NCBI RefSeq assembly: GCF_022654015.1
Contig: NZ_CP073063.1
Span: 2,618,501-2,682,500 of the forward strand
Reading direction: 5' to 3'
Length of the DNA: 64,000 bases
Source of the DNA: Brevundimonas diminuta
GTDB lineage: Bacteria; Pseudomonadota; Alphaproteobacteria; Caulobacterales; Caulobacteraceae
In this document: in pieces, positions 33,646 to 41,501 of the stretch
Layout: every line of letters starts with the position of its first letter
Position numbering within the stretch: the stretch's first letter is position 1
The notes under the pieces: model-generated
Databases searched by the model: none
Told to the model about the DNA's origin: nothing
Seen by the model: only the letters and a program-made list of their open reading frames with translations
Position numbers and translations under genes: made by a program

Positions 33646-34401
33646 ATGTCCGCCGCCTCCCCATCCTTCCAGGCGCTCCGCGCGGAGATCGCACACATTG
33701 AGGCGGGTCGACGTCCGCCTGGCGGCGTGCTGCCGTTTGGCCTGGCCGCGCTAGATCGCCGGCTGCCCGCCGGCGGCTTGGCGCTCGGCGCGCTGCATGA
33801 GGTGGCTGGCGGCGGCGACGGGGCCATTCACGGGGCCGTTGCCGCCTTGTTTGCGGCCGGTGTGGCAGCGCGCACCCACGGGCCGGTGCTCTGGTGTGTG
33901 ACCCGCCCGGACCTGTTCGCGCCGGCGCTGGAGCAGGCGGGGCTGTCTTCGAACCGAGTCATCTATGTGGAGGCCGGCGACGAGGCCGGATTGCTGGCCG
34001 CCTTCGAGGACGGCCTGCGTCACGGCGGCTTCGGCGCGGTCGTCGGCGAAGTGGCCCGCCTGTCCATGACGGCGTCCCGGCGGCTGCAGCTGGTCGCCGA
34101 GGACACCGGCTCTCTTGGTCTAGCCGTGCGACGATGGCGTCGTCAGGCCGAGGCGGCGGACTTCGGCCAGCCCACCGCCGCCGCCACCCGCTGGCGGGTC
34201 ACCGCCCTGCCCTCCGCCCCCCTGCCCGTGCCCGGCGTCGGCCGCCCGCGCTGGTTTGTCGAACTGATCCGCTGCCGCGCCGGAGCCTGCGCGGATTTCG
34301 AACTGGAAGCCTGCGATGAGACGGGTCGTCTCGCTCTACCTCCCCACCTGGCCGACCGACCGGCTGCGACGCCGGCTTGGACCCGACGCGCCGTCGCCTG
34401 A
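33646..34401 (+). CDS. imuA: ImuA, mutasome accessory protein
   Basis: A 251-residue RecA-like protein: GVLPFGLAALDRRLPAGGLA, then HEVAGGGDGAIHGAVAALFA replaces a Walker A, and WCVTRPDLFAPALEQAGL follows. ImuA acts with ImuB and DnaE2 in damage-induced mutagenesis. AGGAG precedes the ATG and an SOS box lies upstream. Its last 86 bp overlap the imuB gene in another frame. Confidence 0.9.
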   Translation: MSAASPSFQALRAEIAHIEAGRRPPGGVLPFGLAALDRRLPAGGLALGALHEVAGGGDGAIHGAVAALFAAGVAARTHGPVLWCVTRPDLFAPALEQAGLSSNRVIYVEAGDEAGLLAAFEDGLRHGGFGAVVGEVARLSMTASRRLQLVAEDTGSLGLAVRRWRRQAEAADFGQPTAAATRWRVTALPSAPLPVPGVGRPRWFVELIRCRAGACADFELEACDETGRLALPPHLADRPAATPAWTRRAVA

Positions 34402-35833
34402 CACGCCGGTGGTCCTGGTCGGGCGCCAGGGCCGCAAACGCGTGGTGCTGGCCGCCGACCCCACCGCCCGCGCCCATCGTCTGCATCCCGGCATGGCCGC
34501 GACCCAGGCTCGGGCCCTGGTCGCCGATCTCGTCGTTCATCCCTTCGACCCCGCCGGGGATGCGGCCGCCCTGGACCAGCTCGCCCTCTGGGCGCTGCGC
34601 CGCTATGCGCCGATCGTCGCCGCCGACCCGCCGGACGGCCTGGTGCTCGACGTCACCGGGGCCGGTCACCGCTATGGCGGCGATGAGGGCCTGCTCGAGG
34701 ATCTGATCGCCCAGACCGCCGCTGTTGGTCTGGACGCCCGAGCCGCCCTCGCTGACACCTGGGGCGCCGCGCATGCCTTGGCCCGCAACCTCGCCGAACC
34801 GACGATCATCGTCGCACGCGGGGGGCCTGCCGTCCGTCACCTGCCCTTGCGAGCCTTGCGCCTGCCCGCCGACATGGTCGATGGCTTGGGGCGTCTGGGG
34901 ATCGACACCATTGGCGAGCTGGAAGCCAAGCCTCGCGCCCCATTGGCCCTGCGCTTCGGACCGGAGCTGATCCGTCGCCTGGATCAGGCCCACGGCCGCG
35001 CCCATGAGCCGATCAACCCGATCGACGCCCCGGAGTTGATCCAGGTCCGACGGGTCTTCGCCGAGCCGATCGGCGCGCCCGAGACCCTGGCCCGCTACAC
35101 GCTCAAACTGGTCGAAGCCCTGAGCGAGGCGCTCGAGGCTCAAGGGCTTGGCGCGTCCCGGCTCGACCTGCGGTTTGAACGGATCGACAACCGGACTGAA
35201 GCCATCCGTGTCGGCCTTGCGCGCCCCGTCCGCGATGTCGCGCGGCTCACACGCCTGCTCTGCGACAAAATCGAAACCGTCGATCCTGGCCTCGGCGTGG
35301 AGGCCATGGTCCTGGCGGCGCCGGTCGTCCTGCCGCTGGACTGGTCGCCGAGCGCCGGTGATCTGGGCGGCCCCTCGACGCCGGACATCGGCGATCTCGT
35401 CGACCTGCTCGCCAATCGTCTCGGCCCGCAGAACCTGTATCGACTGGCCCCGGCGCAGAGCGACGTGCCCGAACGCTCGATCCGCAAACTCTCGCCGACC
35501 GCGCCGCCGGTGCCGGAAACCTGGACCCGTCGCTGGCCGCGCCCCTCAAGGCTGCTCGCACAACCCGAAGCCATCGAGGCCGTGGCGCTCCTGCCCGACC
35601 AGCCGCCGGTCGCCTTCAGCTGGCGCGGCGTTCGTCATCGCGTCAGGCGCGCTGACGGCCCTGAGCGGATCTTTGGTGAATGGTGGCGGCGCGACGGCGA
35701 ACGCTATGCGGTGCGCGACTATTTCCAGCTGGAGGACGAGGCTGGTCACCGCTTCTGGGTCTTTCGACGCGGCGATGGCGAACAGTCTCAGACCGGCGAT
35801 CTCAGCTGGTGGCTGCATGGGCTCTTCGGGTGA
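34316..35833 (+). CDS. imuB: ImuB, Y-family polymerase-like mutasome scaffold
   Basis: A 505-residue DNA polymerase Y-family relative. The catalytic DxD of true polymerases is missing: the first strand reads SLYLPTWPTDRL, consistent with ImuB's role as a non-catalytic hub that binds the beta clamp and recruits ImuA and DnaE2. Little-finger region around LDLRFERIDNRTEAIRVGL. It lacks dnaE2 next to it; that gene is 21 kb away at 56679. The C-terminal WVFRRGDGEQ segment matches ImuB. Confidence 0.92.
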   Translation: MRRVVSLYLPTWPTDRLRRRLGPDAPSPDTPVVLVGRQGRKRVVLAADPTARAHRLHPGMAATQARALVADLVVHPFDPAGDAAALDQLALWALRRYAPIVAADPPDGLVLDVTGAGHRYGGDEGLLEDLIAQTAAVGLDARAALADTWGAAHALARNLAEPTIIVARGGPAVRHLPLRALRLPADMVDGLGRLGIDTIGELEAKPRAPLALRFGPELIRRLDQAHGRAHEPINPIDAPELIQVRRVFAEPIGAPETLARYTLKLVEALSEALEAQGLGASRLDLRFERIDNRTEAIRVGLARPVRDVARLTRLLCDKIETVDPGLGVEAMVLAAPVVLPLDWSPSAGDLGGPSTPDIGDLVDLLANRLGPQNLYRLAPAQSDVPERSIRKLSPTAPPVPETWTRRWPRPSRLLAQPEAIEAVALLPDQPPVAFSWRGVRHRVRRADGPERIFGEWWRRDGERYAVRDYFQLEDEAGHRFWVFRRGDGEQSQTGDLSWWLHGLFG

Positions 35834-36031
35834 CGCCTTTCGACCGGGGTCAATGTCAATCTCGAGCGGTCCGCGCTGTCTCGGAATTGCTGACCGAGCG
35901 TCCATGGCTGCCGCTTGTTGACCGGACAACTAGCACGTCTGCATGGCTCTCCTCAGCAACACCGGTTTGACTAGGCCACGTCTAATAAGCACGAGCAAGG
36001 CGAAGGATACGCGGTAGCCAGTCGATGCGAC

Positions 36032-36313
36032 CTAATGCTTTTCAGGATCGCCATTGCGAAATCGCCACTTCATGATCAGGACGCAGGCCGCCATGACCAG
36101 GGCAAAACTGTTCGACACAGTCACCGGCCAGGCTCGGGTGATGACCCCATAGACCACCCAGAGGATGAAACAGGTGACAGTGAGCGAATAGGTCTTGAGA
36201 CTGATCGAAGACGCATCGCGCTCTTTCCAAATCTTGAGGGCTTGGGGCGCAAAGCTCGTGATCGAGCAGACCGCAGCCGCTGTACCCACGATATTGGCTG
36301 TCAGATCGCTCAT
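36032..36313 (-). CDS. SemiSWEET-type sugar transporter
   Basis: A 93-residue protein with three transmembrane helices of the PQ-loop family: IVGTAAAVCSITSFAPQALK holds the PQ motif in helix 1, followed by DASSISLKTYSLTVTCFILW and VSNSFALVMAACVLIMKWRF. SemiSWEETs work as homodimers that pass sugars by facilitated diffusion. An EcfG-type promoter ends almost at its start codon, so the mRNA may be leaderless. A copy of its 3' end is found at 59957-60027. Confidence 0.85.
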   Translation of the reverse strand: MSDLTANIVGTAAAVCSITSFAPQALKIWKERDASSISLKTYSLTVTCFILWVVYGVITRAWPVTVSNSFALVMAACVLIMKWRFRNGDPEKH

Positions 36314-36321
36314 GGGTGGGC

Positions 36322-36347
36322 AACGACGCCCTCTGGGTCACCGTTCC
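36322..36347 (-). promoter_or_regulatory. EcfG-type general-stress promoter of SemiSWEET gene
   Basis: Reading the minus strand, GGAAC (36347-36343), 17 bp, then CGTT (36325-36322): a perfect match to the alphaproteobacterial EcfG/sigma-T consensus. It is preceded by TTTTCGCACATA, also present before the promoter at 45739-45764. Confidence 0.75.
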
Positions 36348-36519
36348 TATGTGCGAAAACGCACCTCTTCAGTGGCGAGGCCGCGCGGGTATAGTGCCAC
36401 GTCGCGGCATCGGCCTGCCGTCCCAATGACGACGCGCCGGATCGCGCAAAAAGAAAAGTTGGCGTGCTGAACCGTTGATCGCTCTTTGGGTTGACCCTTG
36501 GCAGGGAGCGCTGACCGCC

Positions 36520-37665
36520 ATGACCATCGTCAATCCATCGGGCGTCGCCCCGATGCCTTCATTCACCAATGCGGCCGCGCTCGCCGGCATCGCGCTTTTC
36601 GATCCAGACGGACACAATCCAGGCAATCTGCATGATCAGGCCTCCAGAGAGATGCTTGTTTCTCGCCTAGCGCGCCTTCTGCGCCTCCCGGTCGTTGATG
36701 TCGTTGAAGATGCGGAAGACGTCGGACCCGACGTCTTGCTGGTGCCTCGCGACACCTTGGTCGGTGAAGACATGATCTCGCGCACGGTCTTCACCTCAAG
36801 CAATCTGTTGGGCGGCCGCGTGCCACACCGTTTCATCGCCACCAAGGCGATCACCCACGGCCTGATCGATCGGTCCGCGACCTGCCCGGCCGGCTGGTCC
36901 AACACCATGGCCGAACGTCTGGGGGATGCGGCTCTGGAAGGCTACACCGCCTTCTCTGTAGACGACGCAATCGAAGCTGGTCGACGCCTTCTCAAGACCG
37001 GGCCTGTCCGCGTCAAGGATGTCCTGGCCAAGGCAGGTCTGGGCCAGACGGTCGTCGAAACGCCCGGGGCGCTCGTCGCTGTCATCGCCGATCAAGACGA
37101 GGCGCAGATCGCCGCCTTCGGCGTCGTCCTTGAAGAAAACCTGCTCGGCGTCGAAACCTACAGCGTTGGAACCCTGTCGGTCGGCGGACTGCGCATCAGC
37201 TACGTTGGCGATCAACGGGAAACGACGGACCATAGGGGACGCGAGGTATACGGCGGTTCAAGACTGAGGTGCGTCAGGGGCGATCTCGATCGACTGACCC
37301 ACCTCGGCTTGACCCCCGAGGCGGTTGAAGCGGTGCGTTGCGCCGCCGTGTTCGACGACGCCGCTCAGCGCGCCTATCCCGACTTGGTCCTGACCCGCCG
37401 GAACTACGATGTCCTCGCCGGCAAGGATGCGCGAGGGCGAAGGCGTGTAGGCGTGCTGGAGCAGTCGTGGCGGGTCGGCGGGGCGACGGGCGCGGAGATC
37501 GCCGCCCTCGAGGCGTTTGCCGCCTCGCCGGCGCTGACCTCCGTCGAAACCGCCACAGTCGAAGTGTACGGCCTCGCCGATGTCGGACTGGAGGATGTCG
37601 TCTATTTCCGGGGTGAGGACCCCAAGGTCGGGCCGATGACGAAATATGTGACGAGGACGGCGTGA
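36520..37665 (+). CDS. DUF3182 family protein (ATP-grasp-like)
   Basis: A 381-residue DUF3182 protein. Conserved stretches: NLLGGRVPHRFIATKAITHG, PAGWSNTMAERLGDAALEGY, RVKDVLAKAGLGQTVVETPG, REVYGGSRLRCVRGDL and VLEQSWRVGGATGAEIAALE. The fold is thought to be ATP-grasp-like, but the reaction is unknown. ATG 36520 is preferred (AGGGAG upstream). Its stop overlaps the start of the alpha/beta hydrolase (GTGA), a pairing that recurs for this family. Confidence 0.82.
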   Translation: MTIVNPSGVAPMPSFTNAAALAGIALFDPDGHNPGNLHDQASREMLVSRLARLLRLPVVDVVEDAEDVGPDVLLVPRDTLVGEDMISRTVFTSSNLLGGRVPHRFIATKAITHGLIDRSATCPAGWSNTMAERLGDAALEGYTAFSVDDAIEAGRRLLKTGPVRVKDVLAKAGLGQTVVETPGALVAVIADQDEAQIAAFGVVLEENLLGVETYSVGTLSVGGLRISYVGDQRETTDHRGREVYGGSRLRCVRGDLDRLTHLGLTPEAVEAVRCAAVFDDAAQRAYPDLVLTRRNYDVLAGKDARGRRRVGVLEQSWRVGGATGAEIAALEAFAASPALTSVETATVEVYGLADVGLEDVVYFRGEDPKVGPMTKYVTRTA

Positions 37666-38420
37666 TTGAACCTGACGACGTCGAGGAAGGGCGGGTGCGA
37701 CTGTCTGTCGACGGACAAAAGTTGACCGGCACGCTTCTGACGCCGGAAGCCCCCGTGCCGGGTTTTCTGTTTGTCCACGGCTGGGGCGGAGATCAGGAAG
37801 AGGACCTGGGCCTGGCTGAAGATCTCGCTCGACTGGGGTGCATCTGTTTCACCTTCGACCTTCGAGGCCATGCCGAAAGCGATGCAAATCGAGACGAGGT
37901 CACCCGGCAGAACGGGTTGGATGACGTCACCGCGGCCTATGACTATTTGGCGTCCCAGCAGCTGATCGATCCCAGTGCGATCGGCGTGATCGGCACTAGC
38001 TATGGAGGCTATTTGTCGGCTCTGTTGACGAGCATCCGAGACGTGCGTTGGTTGGCGCTGCGTGTTCCGGCCCTCTATCCGGACGAGCACTGGGAGGTCC
38101 CCAAGGCCAAGCTCGATAAGGACGCGGTGCGCGCCTATCGACAACAGCTGCGAACGCCGCAGGAAGACAAAGCGCTCTCGGCCTGCGCCGCGTTCGAGGG
38201 CGACGTCCTCATCGTACAGTCGGGCAAGGACGATCGCATTCCACCAGAAGTCATCGCCTCGTATCAGGCCGCCTTCAAGGACGCGAACTCGTTCAGCCAC
38301 AGGATCATCGCCGAAGCGACCCATGCGATGCGCGATCCCGCCCATCAGCGGCTTTACGCCACTCTGCTCATGAACTGGGTCGAGGAAATGGTGCGGGCTA
38401 GCCGCCGGTCTTATCGGTGA
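37662..38420 (+). CDS. Alpha/beta hydrolase (dienelactone hydrolase-like)
   Basis: A 252-residue serine hydrolase: FLFVHGWGGDQEE oxyanion region, GTSYGGY nucleophile elbow, GKDDRIP acid and EATHAMRD histidine. Cytoplasmic, no signal. GTG 37662 is translationally coupled to the DUF3182 gene, so it likely acts in the same pathway; its ester substrate is unknown. Confidence 0.85.
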   Translation: MIEPDDVEEGRVRLSVDGQKLTGTLLTPEAPVPGFLFVHGWGGDQEEDLGLAEDLARLGCICFTFDLRGHAESDANRDEVTRQNGLDDVTAAYDYLASQQLIDPSAIGVIGTSYGGYLSALLTSIRDVRWLALRVPALYPDEHWEVPKAKLDKDAVRAYRQQLRTPQEDKALSACAAFEGDVLIVQSGKDDRIPPEVIASYQAAFKDANSFSHRIIAEATHAMRDPAHQRLYATLLMNWVEEMVRASRRSYR

Positions 38421-38497
38421 GCCTCTCGTCAATGCTCAGCGCCCAGCGCAGCCGCACGTGCTGCAGCCGCATCACCCGCTACGCCACTTTGGTCTCT

Positions 38498-38522
38498 GGA
38501 ACGCCACGCGTCGTGCCTCGTT
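38498..38522 (+). promoter_or_regulatory. EcfG-type promoter of the DUF2171 operon
   Basis: GGAAC (38498-38502), 16 bp, CGTT (38519-38522): a perfect EcfG/sigma-T promoter, 28 bp upstream of the DUF2171 start. This makes the three-gene unit a likely member of the general stress regulon. Confidence 0.8.
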
Positions 38523-38549
38523 GATGGCGTAGGTAAACGGAGACCTACC

Positions 38550-38813
38550 ATGACCGACCTCTCGAACATCAAAGAGCATATGGAAGTGATCGGCGCTGAC
38601 GGCGTCCATCTCGGCACCGTCGATAAGGTTGAAGGCGATCGCATCAAGCTCACCAAGGCCGACAGCGGATCGCACAGCGATCACCATCATTACCTTTCTG
38701 GCGGCCTTGTCGCCGAGGTCGAGGGCAATCAGGTGCGCCTGTCCGCAAACGCCGACAATGCCGCTCTCCTCGAGGAAGAAGAGGCCGGCGAAGCGATCGC
38801 AGACCTGAAATAG
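38550..38813 (+). CDS. DUF2171 family protein
   Basis: An 87-residue DUF2171 protein with a PRC-barrel-like fold: IKEHMEVIGADGVHLGTVDK, VEGDRIKLTKADSGSHSDHH, and an acidic tail. It is small, soluble and common among general-stress proteins of alphaproteobacteria; function unknown. First gene of an EcfG-driven operon; its TAG stop overlaps the next GTG. Confidence 0.88.
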   Translation: MTDLSNIKEHMEVIGADGVHLGTVDKVEGDRIKLTKADSGSHSDHHHYLSGGLVAEVEGNQVRLSANADNAALLEEEEAGEAIADLK

Positions 38814-39028
38814 TGTCGGTGATCGAGGACAATGATGCTGTCGCCGCCCGGCTTTTGGCCATCCGCGAGCAGCTGACGACCGAAGTGTGGTCGACCGCAG
38901 TGGCCGCCGCGACATCCGGCGACCACGAGCGCATCCGTGATCTGGTGAAGTTGAAGGTGGATATCGAAGCCATCGACTTCGCCCTCGGACACCGGCCGGC
39001 CGGCACAGCTAACGAAGACGAGAGATGA
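38813..39028 (+). CDS. Hypothetical small helical protein
   Basis: A 71-residue protein starting GTG 38813, translationally coupled on both sides (TAGTG before, ATGA after). Mostly helical and charged: AARLLAIREQLTTEVWSTAV then RIRDLVKLKVDIEAIDFALG. No family recognised. Position implies a general-stress role. Confidence 0.65.
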   Translation: MSVIEDNDAVAARLLAIREQLTTEVWSTAVAAATSGDHERIRDLVKLKVDIEAIDFALGHRPAGTANEDER

Positions 39029-39228
39029 TCGACCTCAACACAGCCAGCGCCGACACGTTAGACGGAATTCAGATGTTGCGCGGCCATGGGTTTGAGATCG
39101 TTCGCTATCGTGAGGAAAGAGGTCGTTTCACCAGCCTTCGGCAGCTGGATGAGGTACCGGGTCTGAGCGGCAAGACTGATGGCGTTGAAGCGCACGTTTC
39201 GGTCAAAGCCACGAGCTCAACGACCTAG
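39025..39228 (+). CDS. Helix-hairpin-helix (ComEA-like) small protein
   Basis: A 67-residue protein beginning DLNTASADTLDGIQMLRGHG, the typical start of a ComEA/T2SK helix-hairpin-helix domain, with the second hairpin LRQLDEVPGLSGK. Such domains bind the DNA backbone non-specifically. It lacks a signal peptide and a comEA-type N-terminus, so it is likely an intracellular DNA-binding stress protein. Third gene of the DUF2171 operon (4-bp overlap). Confidence 0.75.
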   Translation: MIDLNTASADTLDGIQMLRGHGFEIVRYREERGRFTSLRQLDEVPGLSGKTDGVEAHVSVKATSSTT

Positions 39229-39368
39229 CCACCTTCGCAATAACGGCTCCACTGCGTGGCCGCCGCATGAACAAGATCGCTTTTCCTCTAGAGAAGTCGG
39301 ACACCGAACTGCGTCGGCTAGTTGAGTTTCATAAGTACGGCGAGCCTGCGCTTTAAAAGACGGTAGTC

Positions 39369-40223
39369 CTAAAAGGGATTTGCAGGATCTTTTCGCGCGG
39401 CGGCGATTTCGGTCGGCGTAGGGTCGCGGTGGATCGTCAATCCCTCCGACGACAAATCGACTAGTCCGAGATCCGCCATCGCTCGCAGCCAACCGTCCAT
39501 CGGCCAGATCGACCAGGCTGCGTGGAAGCGGTTGGCGTTGGCGATCAGGGCGCGGAAGTGCTGCAGGGGCGGATCATAGCCCTCATGGTGCTGGTGGAAG
39601 ACCGGTGCGCCGCCGGCGAAGAGGAGCGGCAGGCCCTCTCGCGCGATGCGAAAACCCAGGTCCGTGTCTTCGGCGCCGTAGCCGACATAGGTCTCGTCGA
39701 ACCCGCCGATGCGATGGAAGGTCGAGCGACGTAGCGCAAAAGCCAGAGACCAAAACAGGCCGGGATTGCGCTCCAGGCTTTCGCCTTCCTGCGGAAAGGG
39801 GCGCACGGGATGGGGCCGGCCGGCCGCTCTCAGATCGGTTTCCGACAGAGGGCCCGGCGGGACGGCTCCGGCGGGTAGATAGAACACCTCTGGACAGACG
39901 ACGGCGTCAAACTCGGCGAGCAGGGCCTGCATACGGCCGCAAACTGACGACGACACGATGCAGTCCACGTCGAGAAACAGCAGGTTATCGCCTGAGGCCA
40001 AGGCGGCCGCCAGGTTTCGGGCGGCGGCCAGAGGCAAGGCGTCGCCCGCCAGACGTTCGATGCGAACGGGAAAGCTCAGTGGCGGCAGCGTCACCGGTGC
40101 ATCGCTCATGTCGATGACGACCAGTTCGTCGGGCGGCGTGGCGCTGAGGGACAATCCCTCGACCAATCGGTCCAGATGGGCTTGCCGGTTACGAACCAGC
40201 GTGAGCGCGGACAGGGTGGTCAT
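39369..40223 (-). CDS. Glycosyltransferase family 2 protein
   Basis: A 284-residue GT2-type (GT-A fold) enzyme: LTLVRNRQAHLDRLVEGLSL, FLDVDCIVSSS (DxD metal site), SLAFALRRSTFHRIGGFDET and YGAEDTDLGFRIAREG. The C-terminal VFHQHHEGYDPP and EIAAARKDPANPF are typical of this subgroup. The ATG at 40223 overlaps the methyltransferase stop by 4 bp. It closes the seven-gene operon. Donor and acceptor unknown. Its last ~45 bp recur at 9414-9455. Confidence 0.87.
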   Translation of the reverse strand: MTTLSALTLVRNRQAHLDRLVEGLSLSATPPDELVVIDMSDAPVTLPPLSFPVRIERLAGDALPLAAARNLAAALASGDNLLFLDVDCIVSSSVCGRMQALLAEFDAVVCPEVFYLPAGAVPPGPLSETDLRAAGRPHPVRPFPQEGESLERNPGLFWSLAFALRRSTFHRIGGFDETYVGYGAEDTDLGFRIAREGLPLLFAGGAPVFHQHHEGYDPPLQHFRALIANANRFHAAWSIWPMDGWLRAMADLGLVDLSSEGLTIHRDPTPTEIAAARKDPANPF

Positions 40224-40801
40224 CGGCGGCTCCACAAATCTAGCCGATAGTTCGGATGCCGCTCGGCGAGATCCACTTTCATGACAGCCGACAATCCAAG
40301 CCAGAGGCGTTCCACGGCGTCGTCGGCGGTCTGGGGATAGTCGGTCTCGCCCGTCCAGTGCACCAGAAGGACGCGTCCGCCCTCGACCAGGCCATCGGCG
40401 ATGCGTTGCGTCGCAAGGTCAAGATCGGCGTGGCTCCAGTAATAAGCCACTTCGGACAGGACGACGAGATCCAGCCCGTCCAGAGCCGGACAGTCCCGGG
40501 GGAAGGCCGCGGCCTCGAACCGGACGTTCGGCCGCCCCGACAGACGCTGGCGCGCTCGCTCCAGGGCAGTCGGGCTGACGTCGATCGCCAACAGATGATC
40601 GCAGACTGCGCTCAGCTGCTCGGTCAGGACGCCGCCCGCACAACCGACCTCGAGCGCAAAAGCCGCTCGCCGCGTCGACAGGGCGGCGATGGTGCGATCG
40701 AACTTGGCGGCCTCATAGGGGCTGGTGGCCAGATCCCATGGATCGGCGTCCCCGGCGAAGATGCTTTCGAAATAGGCGGCGGGAAGCGAGCGTTCAGCCA
40801 T
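40220..40801 (-). CDS. NodS-like SAM-dependent methyltransferase
   Basis: A 193-residue class I methyltransferase. PAAYFESIFAGDADPWDLAT and YEAAKFDRTIAAL are the NodS-family start; FALEVGCAGGVLTEQLSA is the SAM-binding motif I, and VVLSEVAYYW lies in motif II/III. NodS N-methylates deacetylated chitooligosaccharides in rhizobia, directly after a deacetylase, and here a PIG-L deacetylase gene precedes it (8-bp overlap). A parallel deacetylation-methylation step is therefore a reasonable inference. Confidence 0.85.
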   Translation of the reverse strand: MAERSLPAAYFESIFAGDADPWDLATSPYEAAKFDRTIAALSTRRAAFALEVGCAGGVLTEQLSAVCDHLLAIDVSPTALERARQRLSGRPNVRFEAAAFPRDCPALDGLDLVVLSEVAYYWSHADLDLATQRIADGLVEGGRVLLVHWTGETDYPQTADDAVERLWLGLSAVMKVDLAERHPNYRLDLWSRR

Positions 40802-41501
40802 AGGCGTCGCGCCGATACAGGGTGTCCGAGGCCGCCCGCAGCCCCCTCTCCTTCTCAAGCCGGAAGCCTTGGCCGAATATCGGCGTCAACTGACTTTGAT
40901 GGCTCGATAAGGCGTACGCTCTGAGGCCGGCCCTAAGAGGTCGCGTCGTGATCCGCAGTTTCGCCTTGGACGGAGCCGTCCCCCACACGACATAATCGAA
41001 CACGGAGACCGGCCGGCGTGCTATACGGGCCGCGCGGCGCGCCAGCTGGGCCGCCGCCTGATGATCGCAATGGGGATCGTCTGGTCCAGTAACGGCGATC
41101 GCATCGACGCGCCGCTCACAGCAAAGGGCGGCCAGACGACGCGCGGTCGTCTCAAACATCGTGTTGCCAGGAGAAGCGGGCTGAGCATCGGGCCAATCCA
41201 GAAACACGGGCGGCACCGCTGCGGCCCCCGCCAACCGTCGAACGGCGCGTCCCGCCTCCAGGCGTCGGGACCGGATAAGCCTCGCACGGGACGCCACATC
41301 CGGATGGTCGTGCGAACCCGCACCGTCGGTGAGGATCACGACGCCCGCCAACCGCTTGGCCTCGGCCGCCTGATGGATCAAGGCTCCGGCGCCCAGCGTC
41401 TCGTCATCGGCATGCGGGGCGATGACCAGCCACCGCGCGGATCGCCAGGGCGAACGCTCCAGCGCCAGGGTCGCCAGCCGGCCGGTTTTCTCGCTCACCA
41501 T
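40794..41501 (-). CDS. PIG-L/LmbE family deacetylase
   Basis: A 235-residue zinc-dependent de-N-acetylase: APHADDETLGAG (HxDD metal motif) and the second metal histidine in DDPHCDHQAA. Family members remove acetyl groups from GlcNAc-linked molecules (GlcNAc-PI, mycothiol precursors, antibiotics). ATG 41501 overlaps the preceding stop by 7 bp. Between the acyl-CoA dehydrogenase-like and the methyltransferase genes it would free an amine for later modification. Confidence 0.88.
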   Translation of the reverse strand: MVSEKTGRLATLALERSPWRSARWLVIAPHADDETLGAGALIHQAAEAKRLAGVVILTDGAGSHDHPDVASRARLIRSRRLEAGRAVRRLAGAAAVPPVFLDWPDAQPASPGNTMFETTARRLAALCCERRVDAIAVTGPDDPHCDHQAAAQLARRAARIARRPVSVFDYVVWGTAPSKAKLRITTRPLRAGLRAYALSSHQSQLTPIFGQGFRLEKERGLRAASDTLYRRDAYG

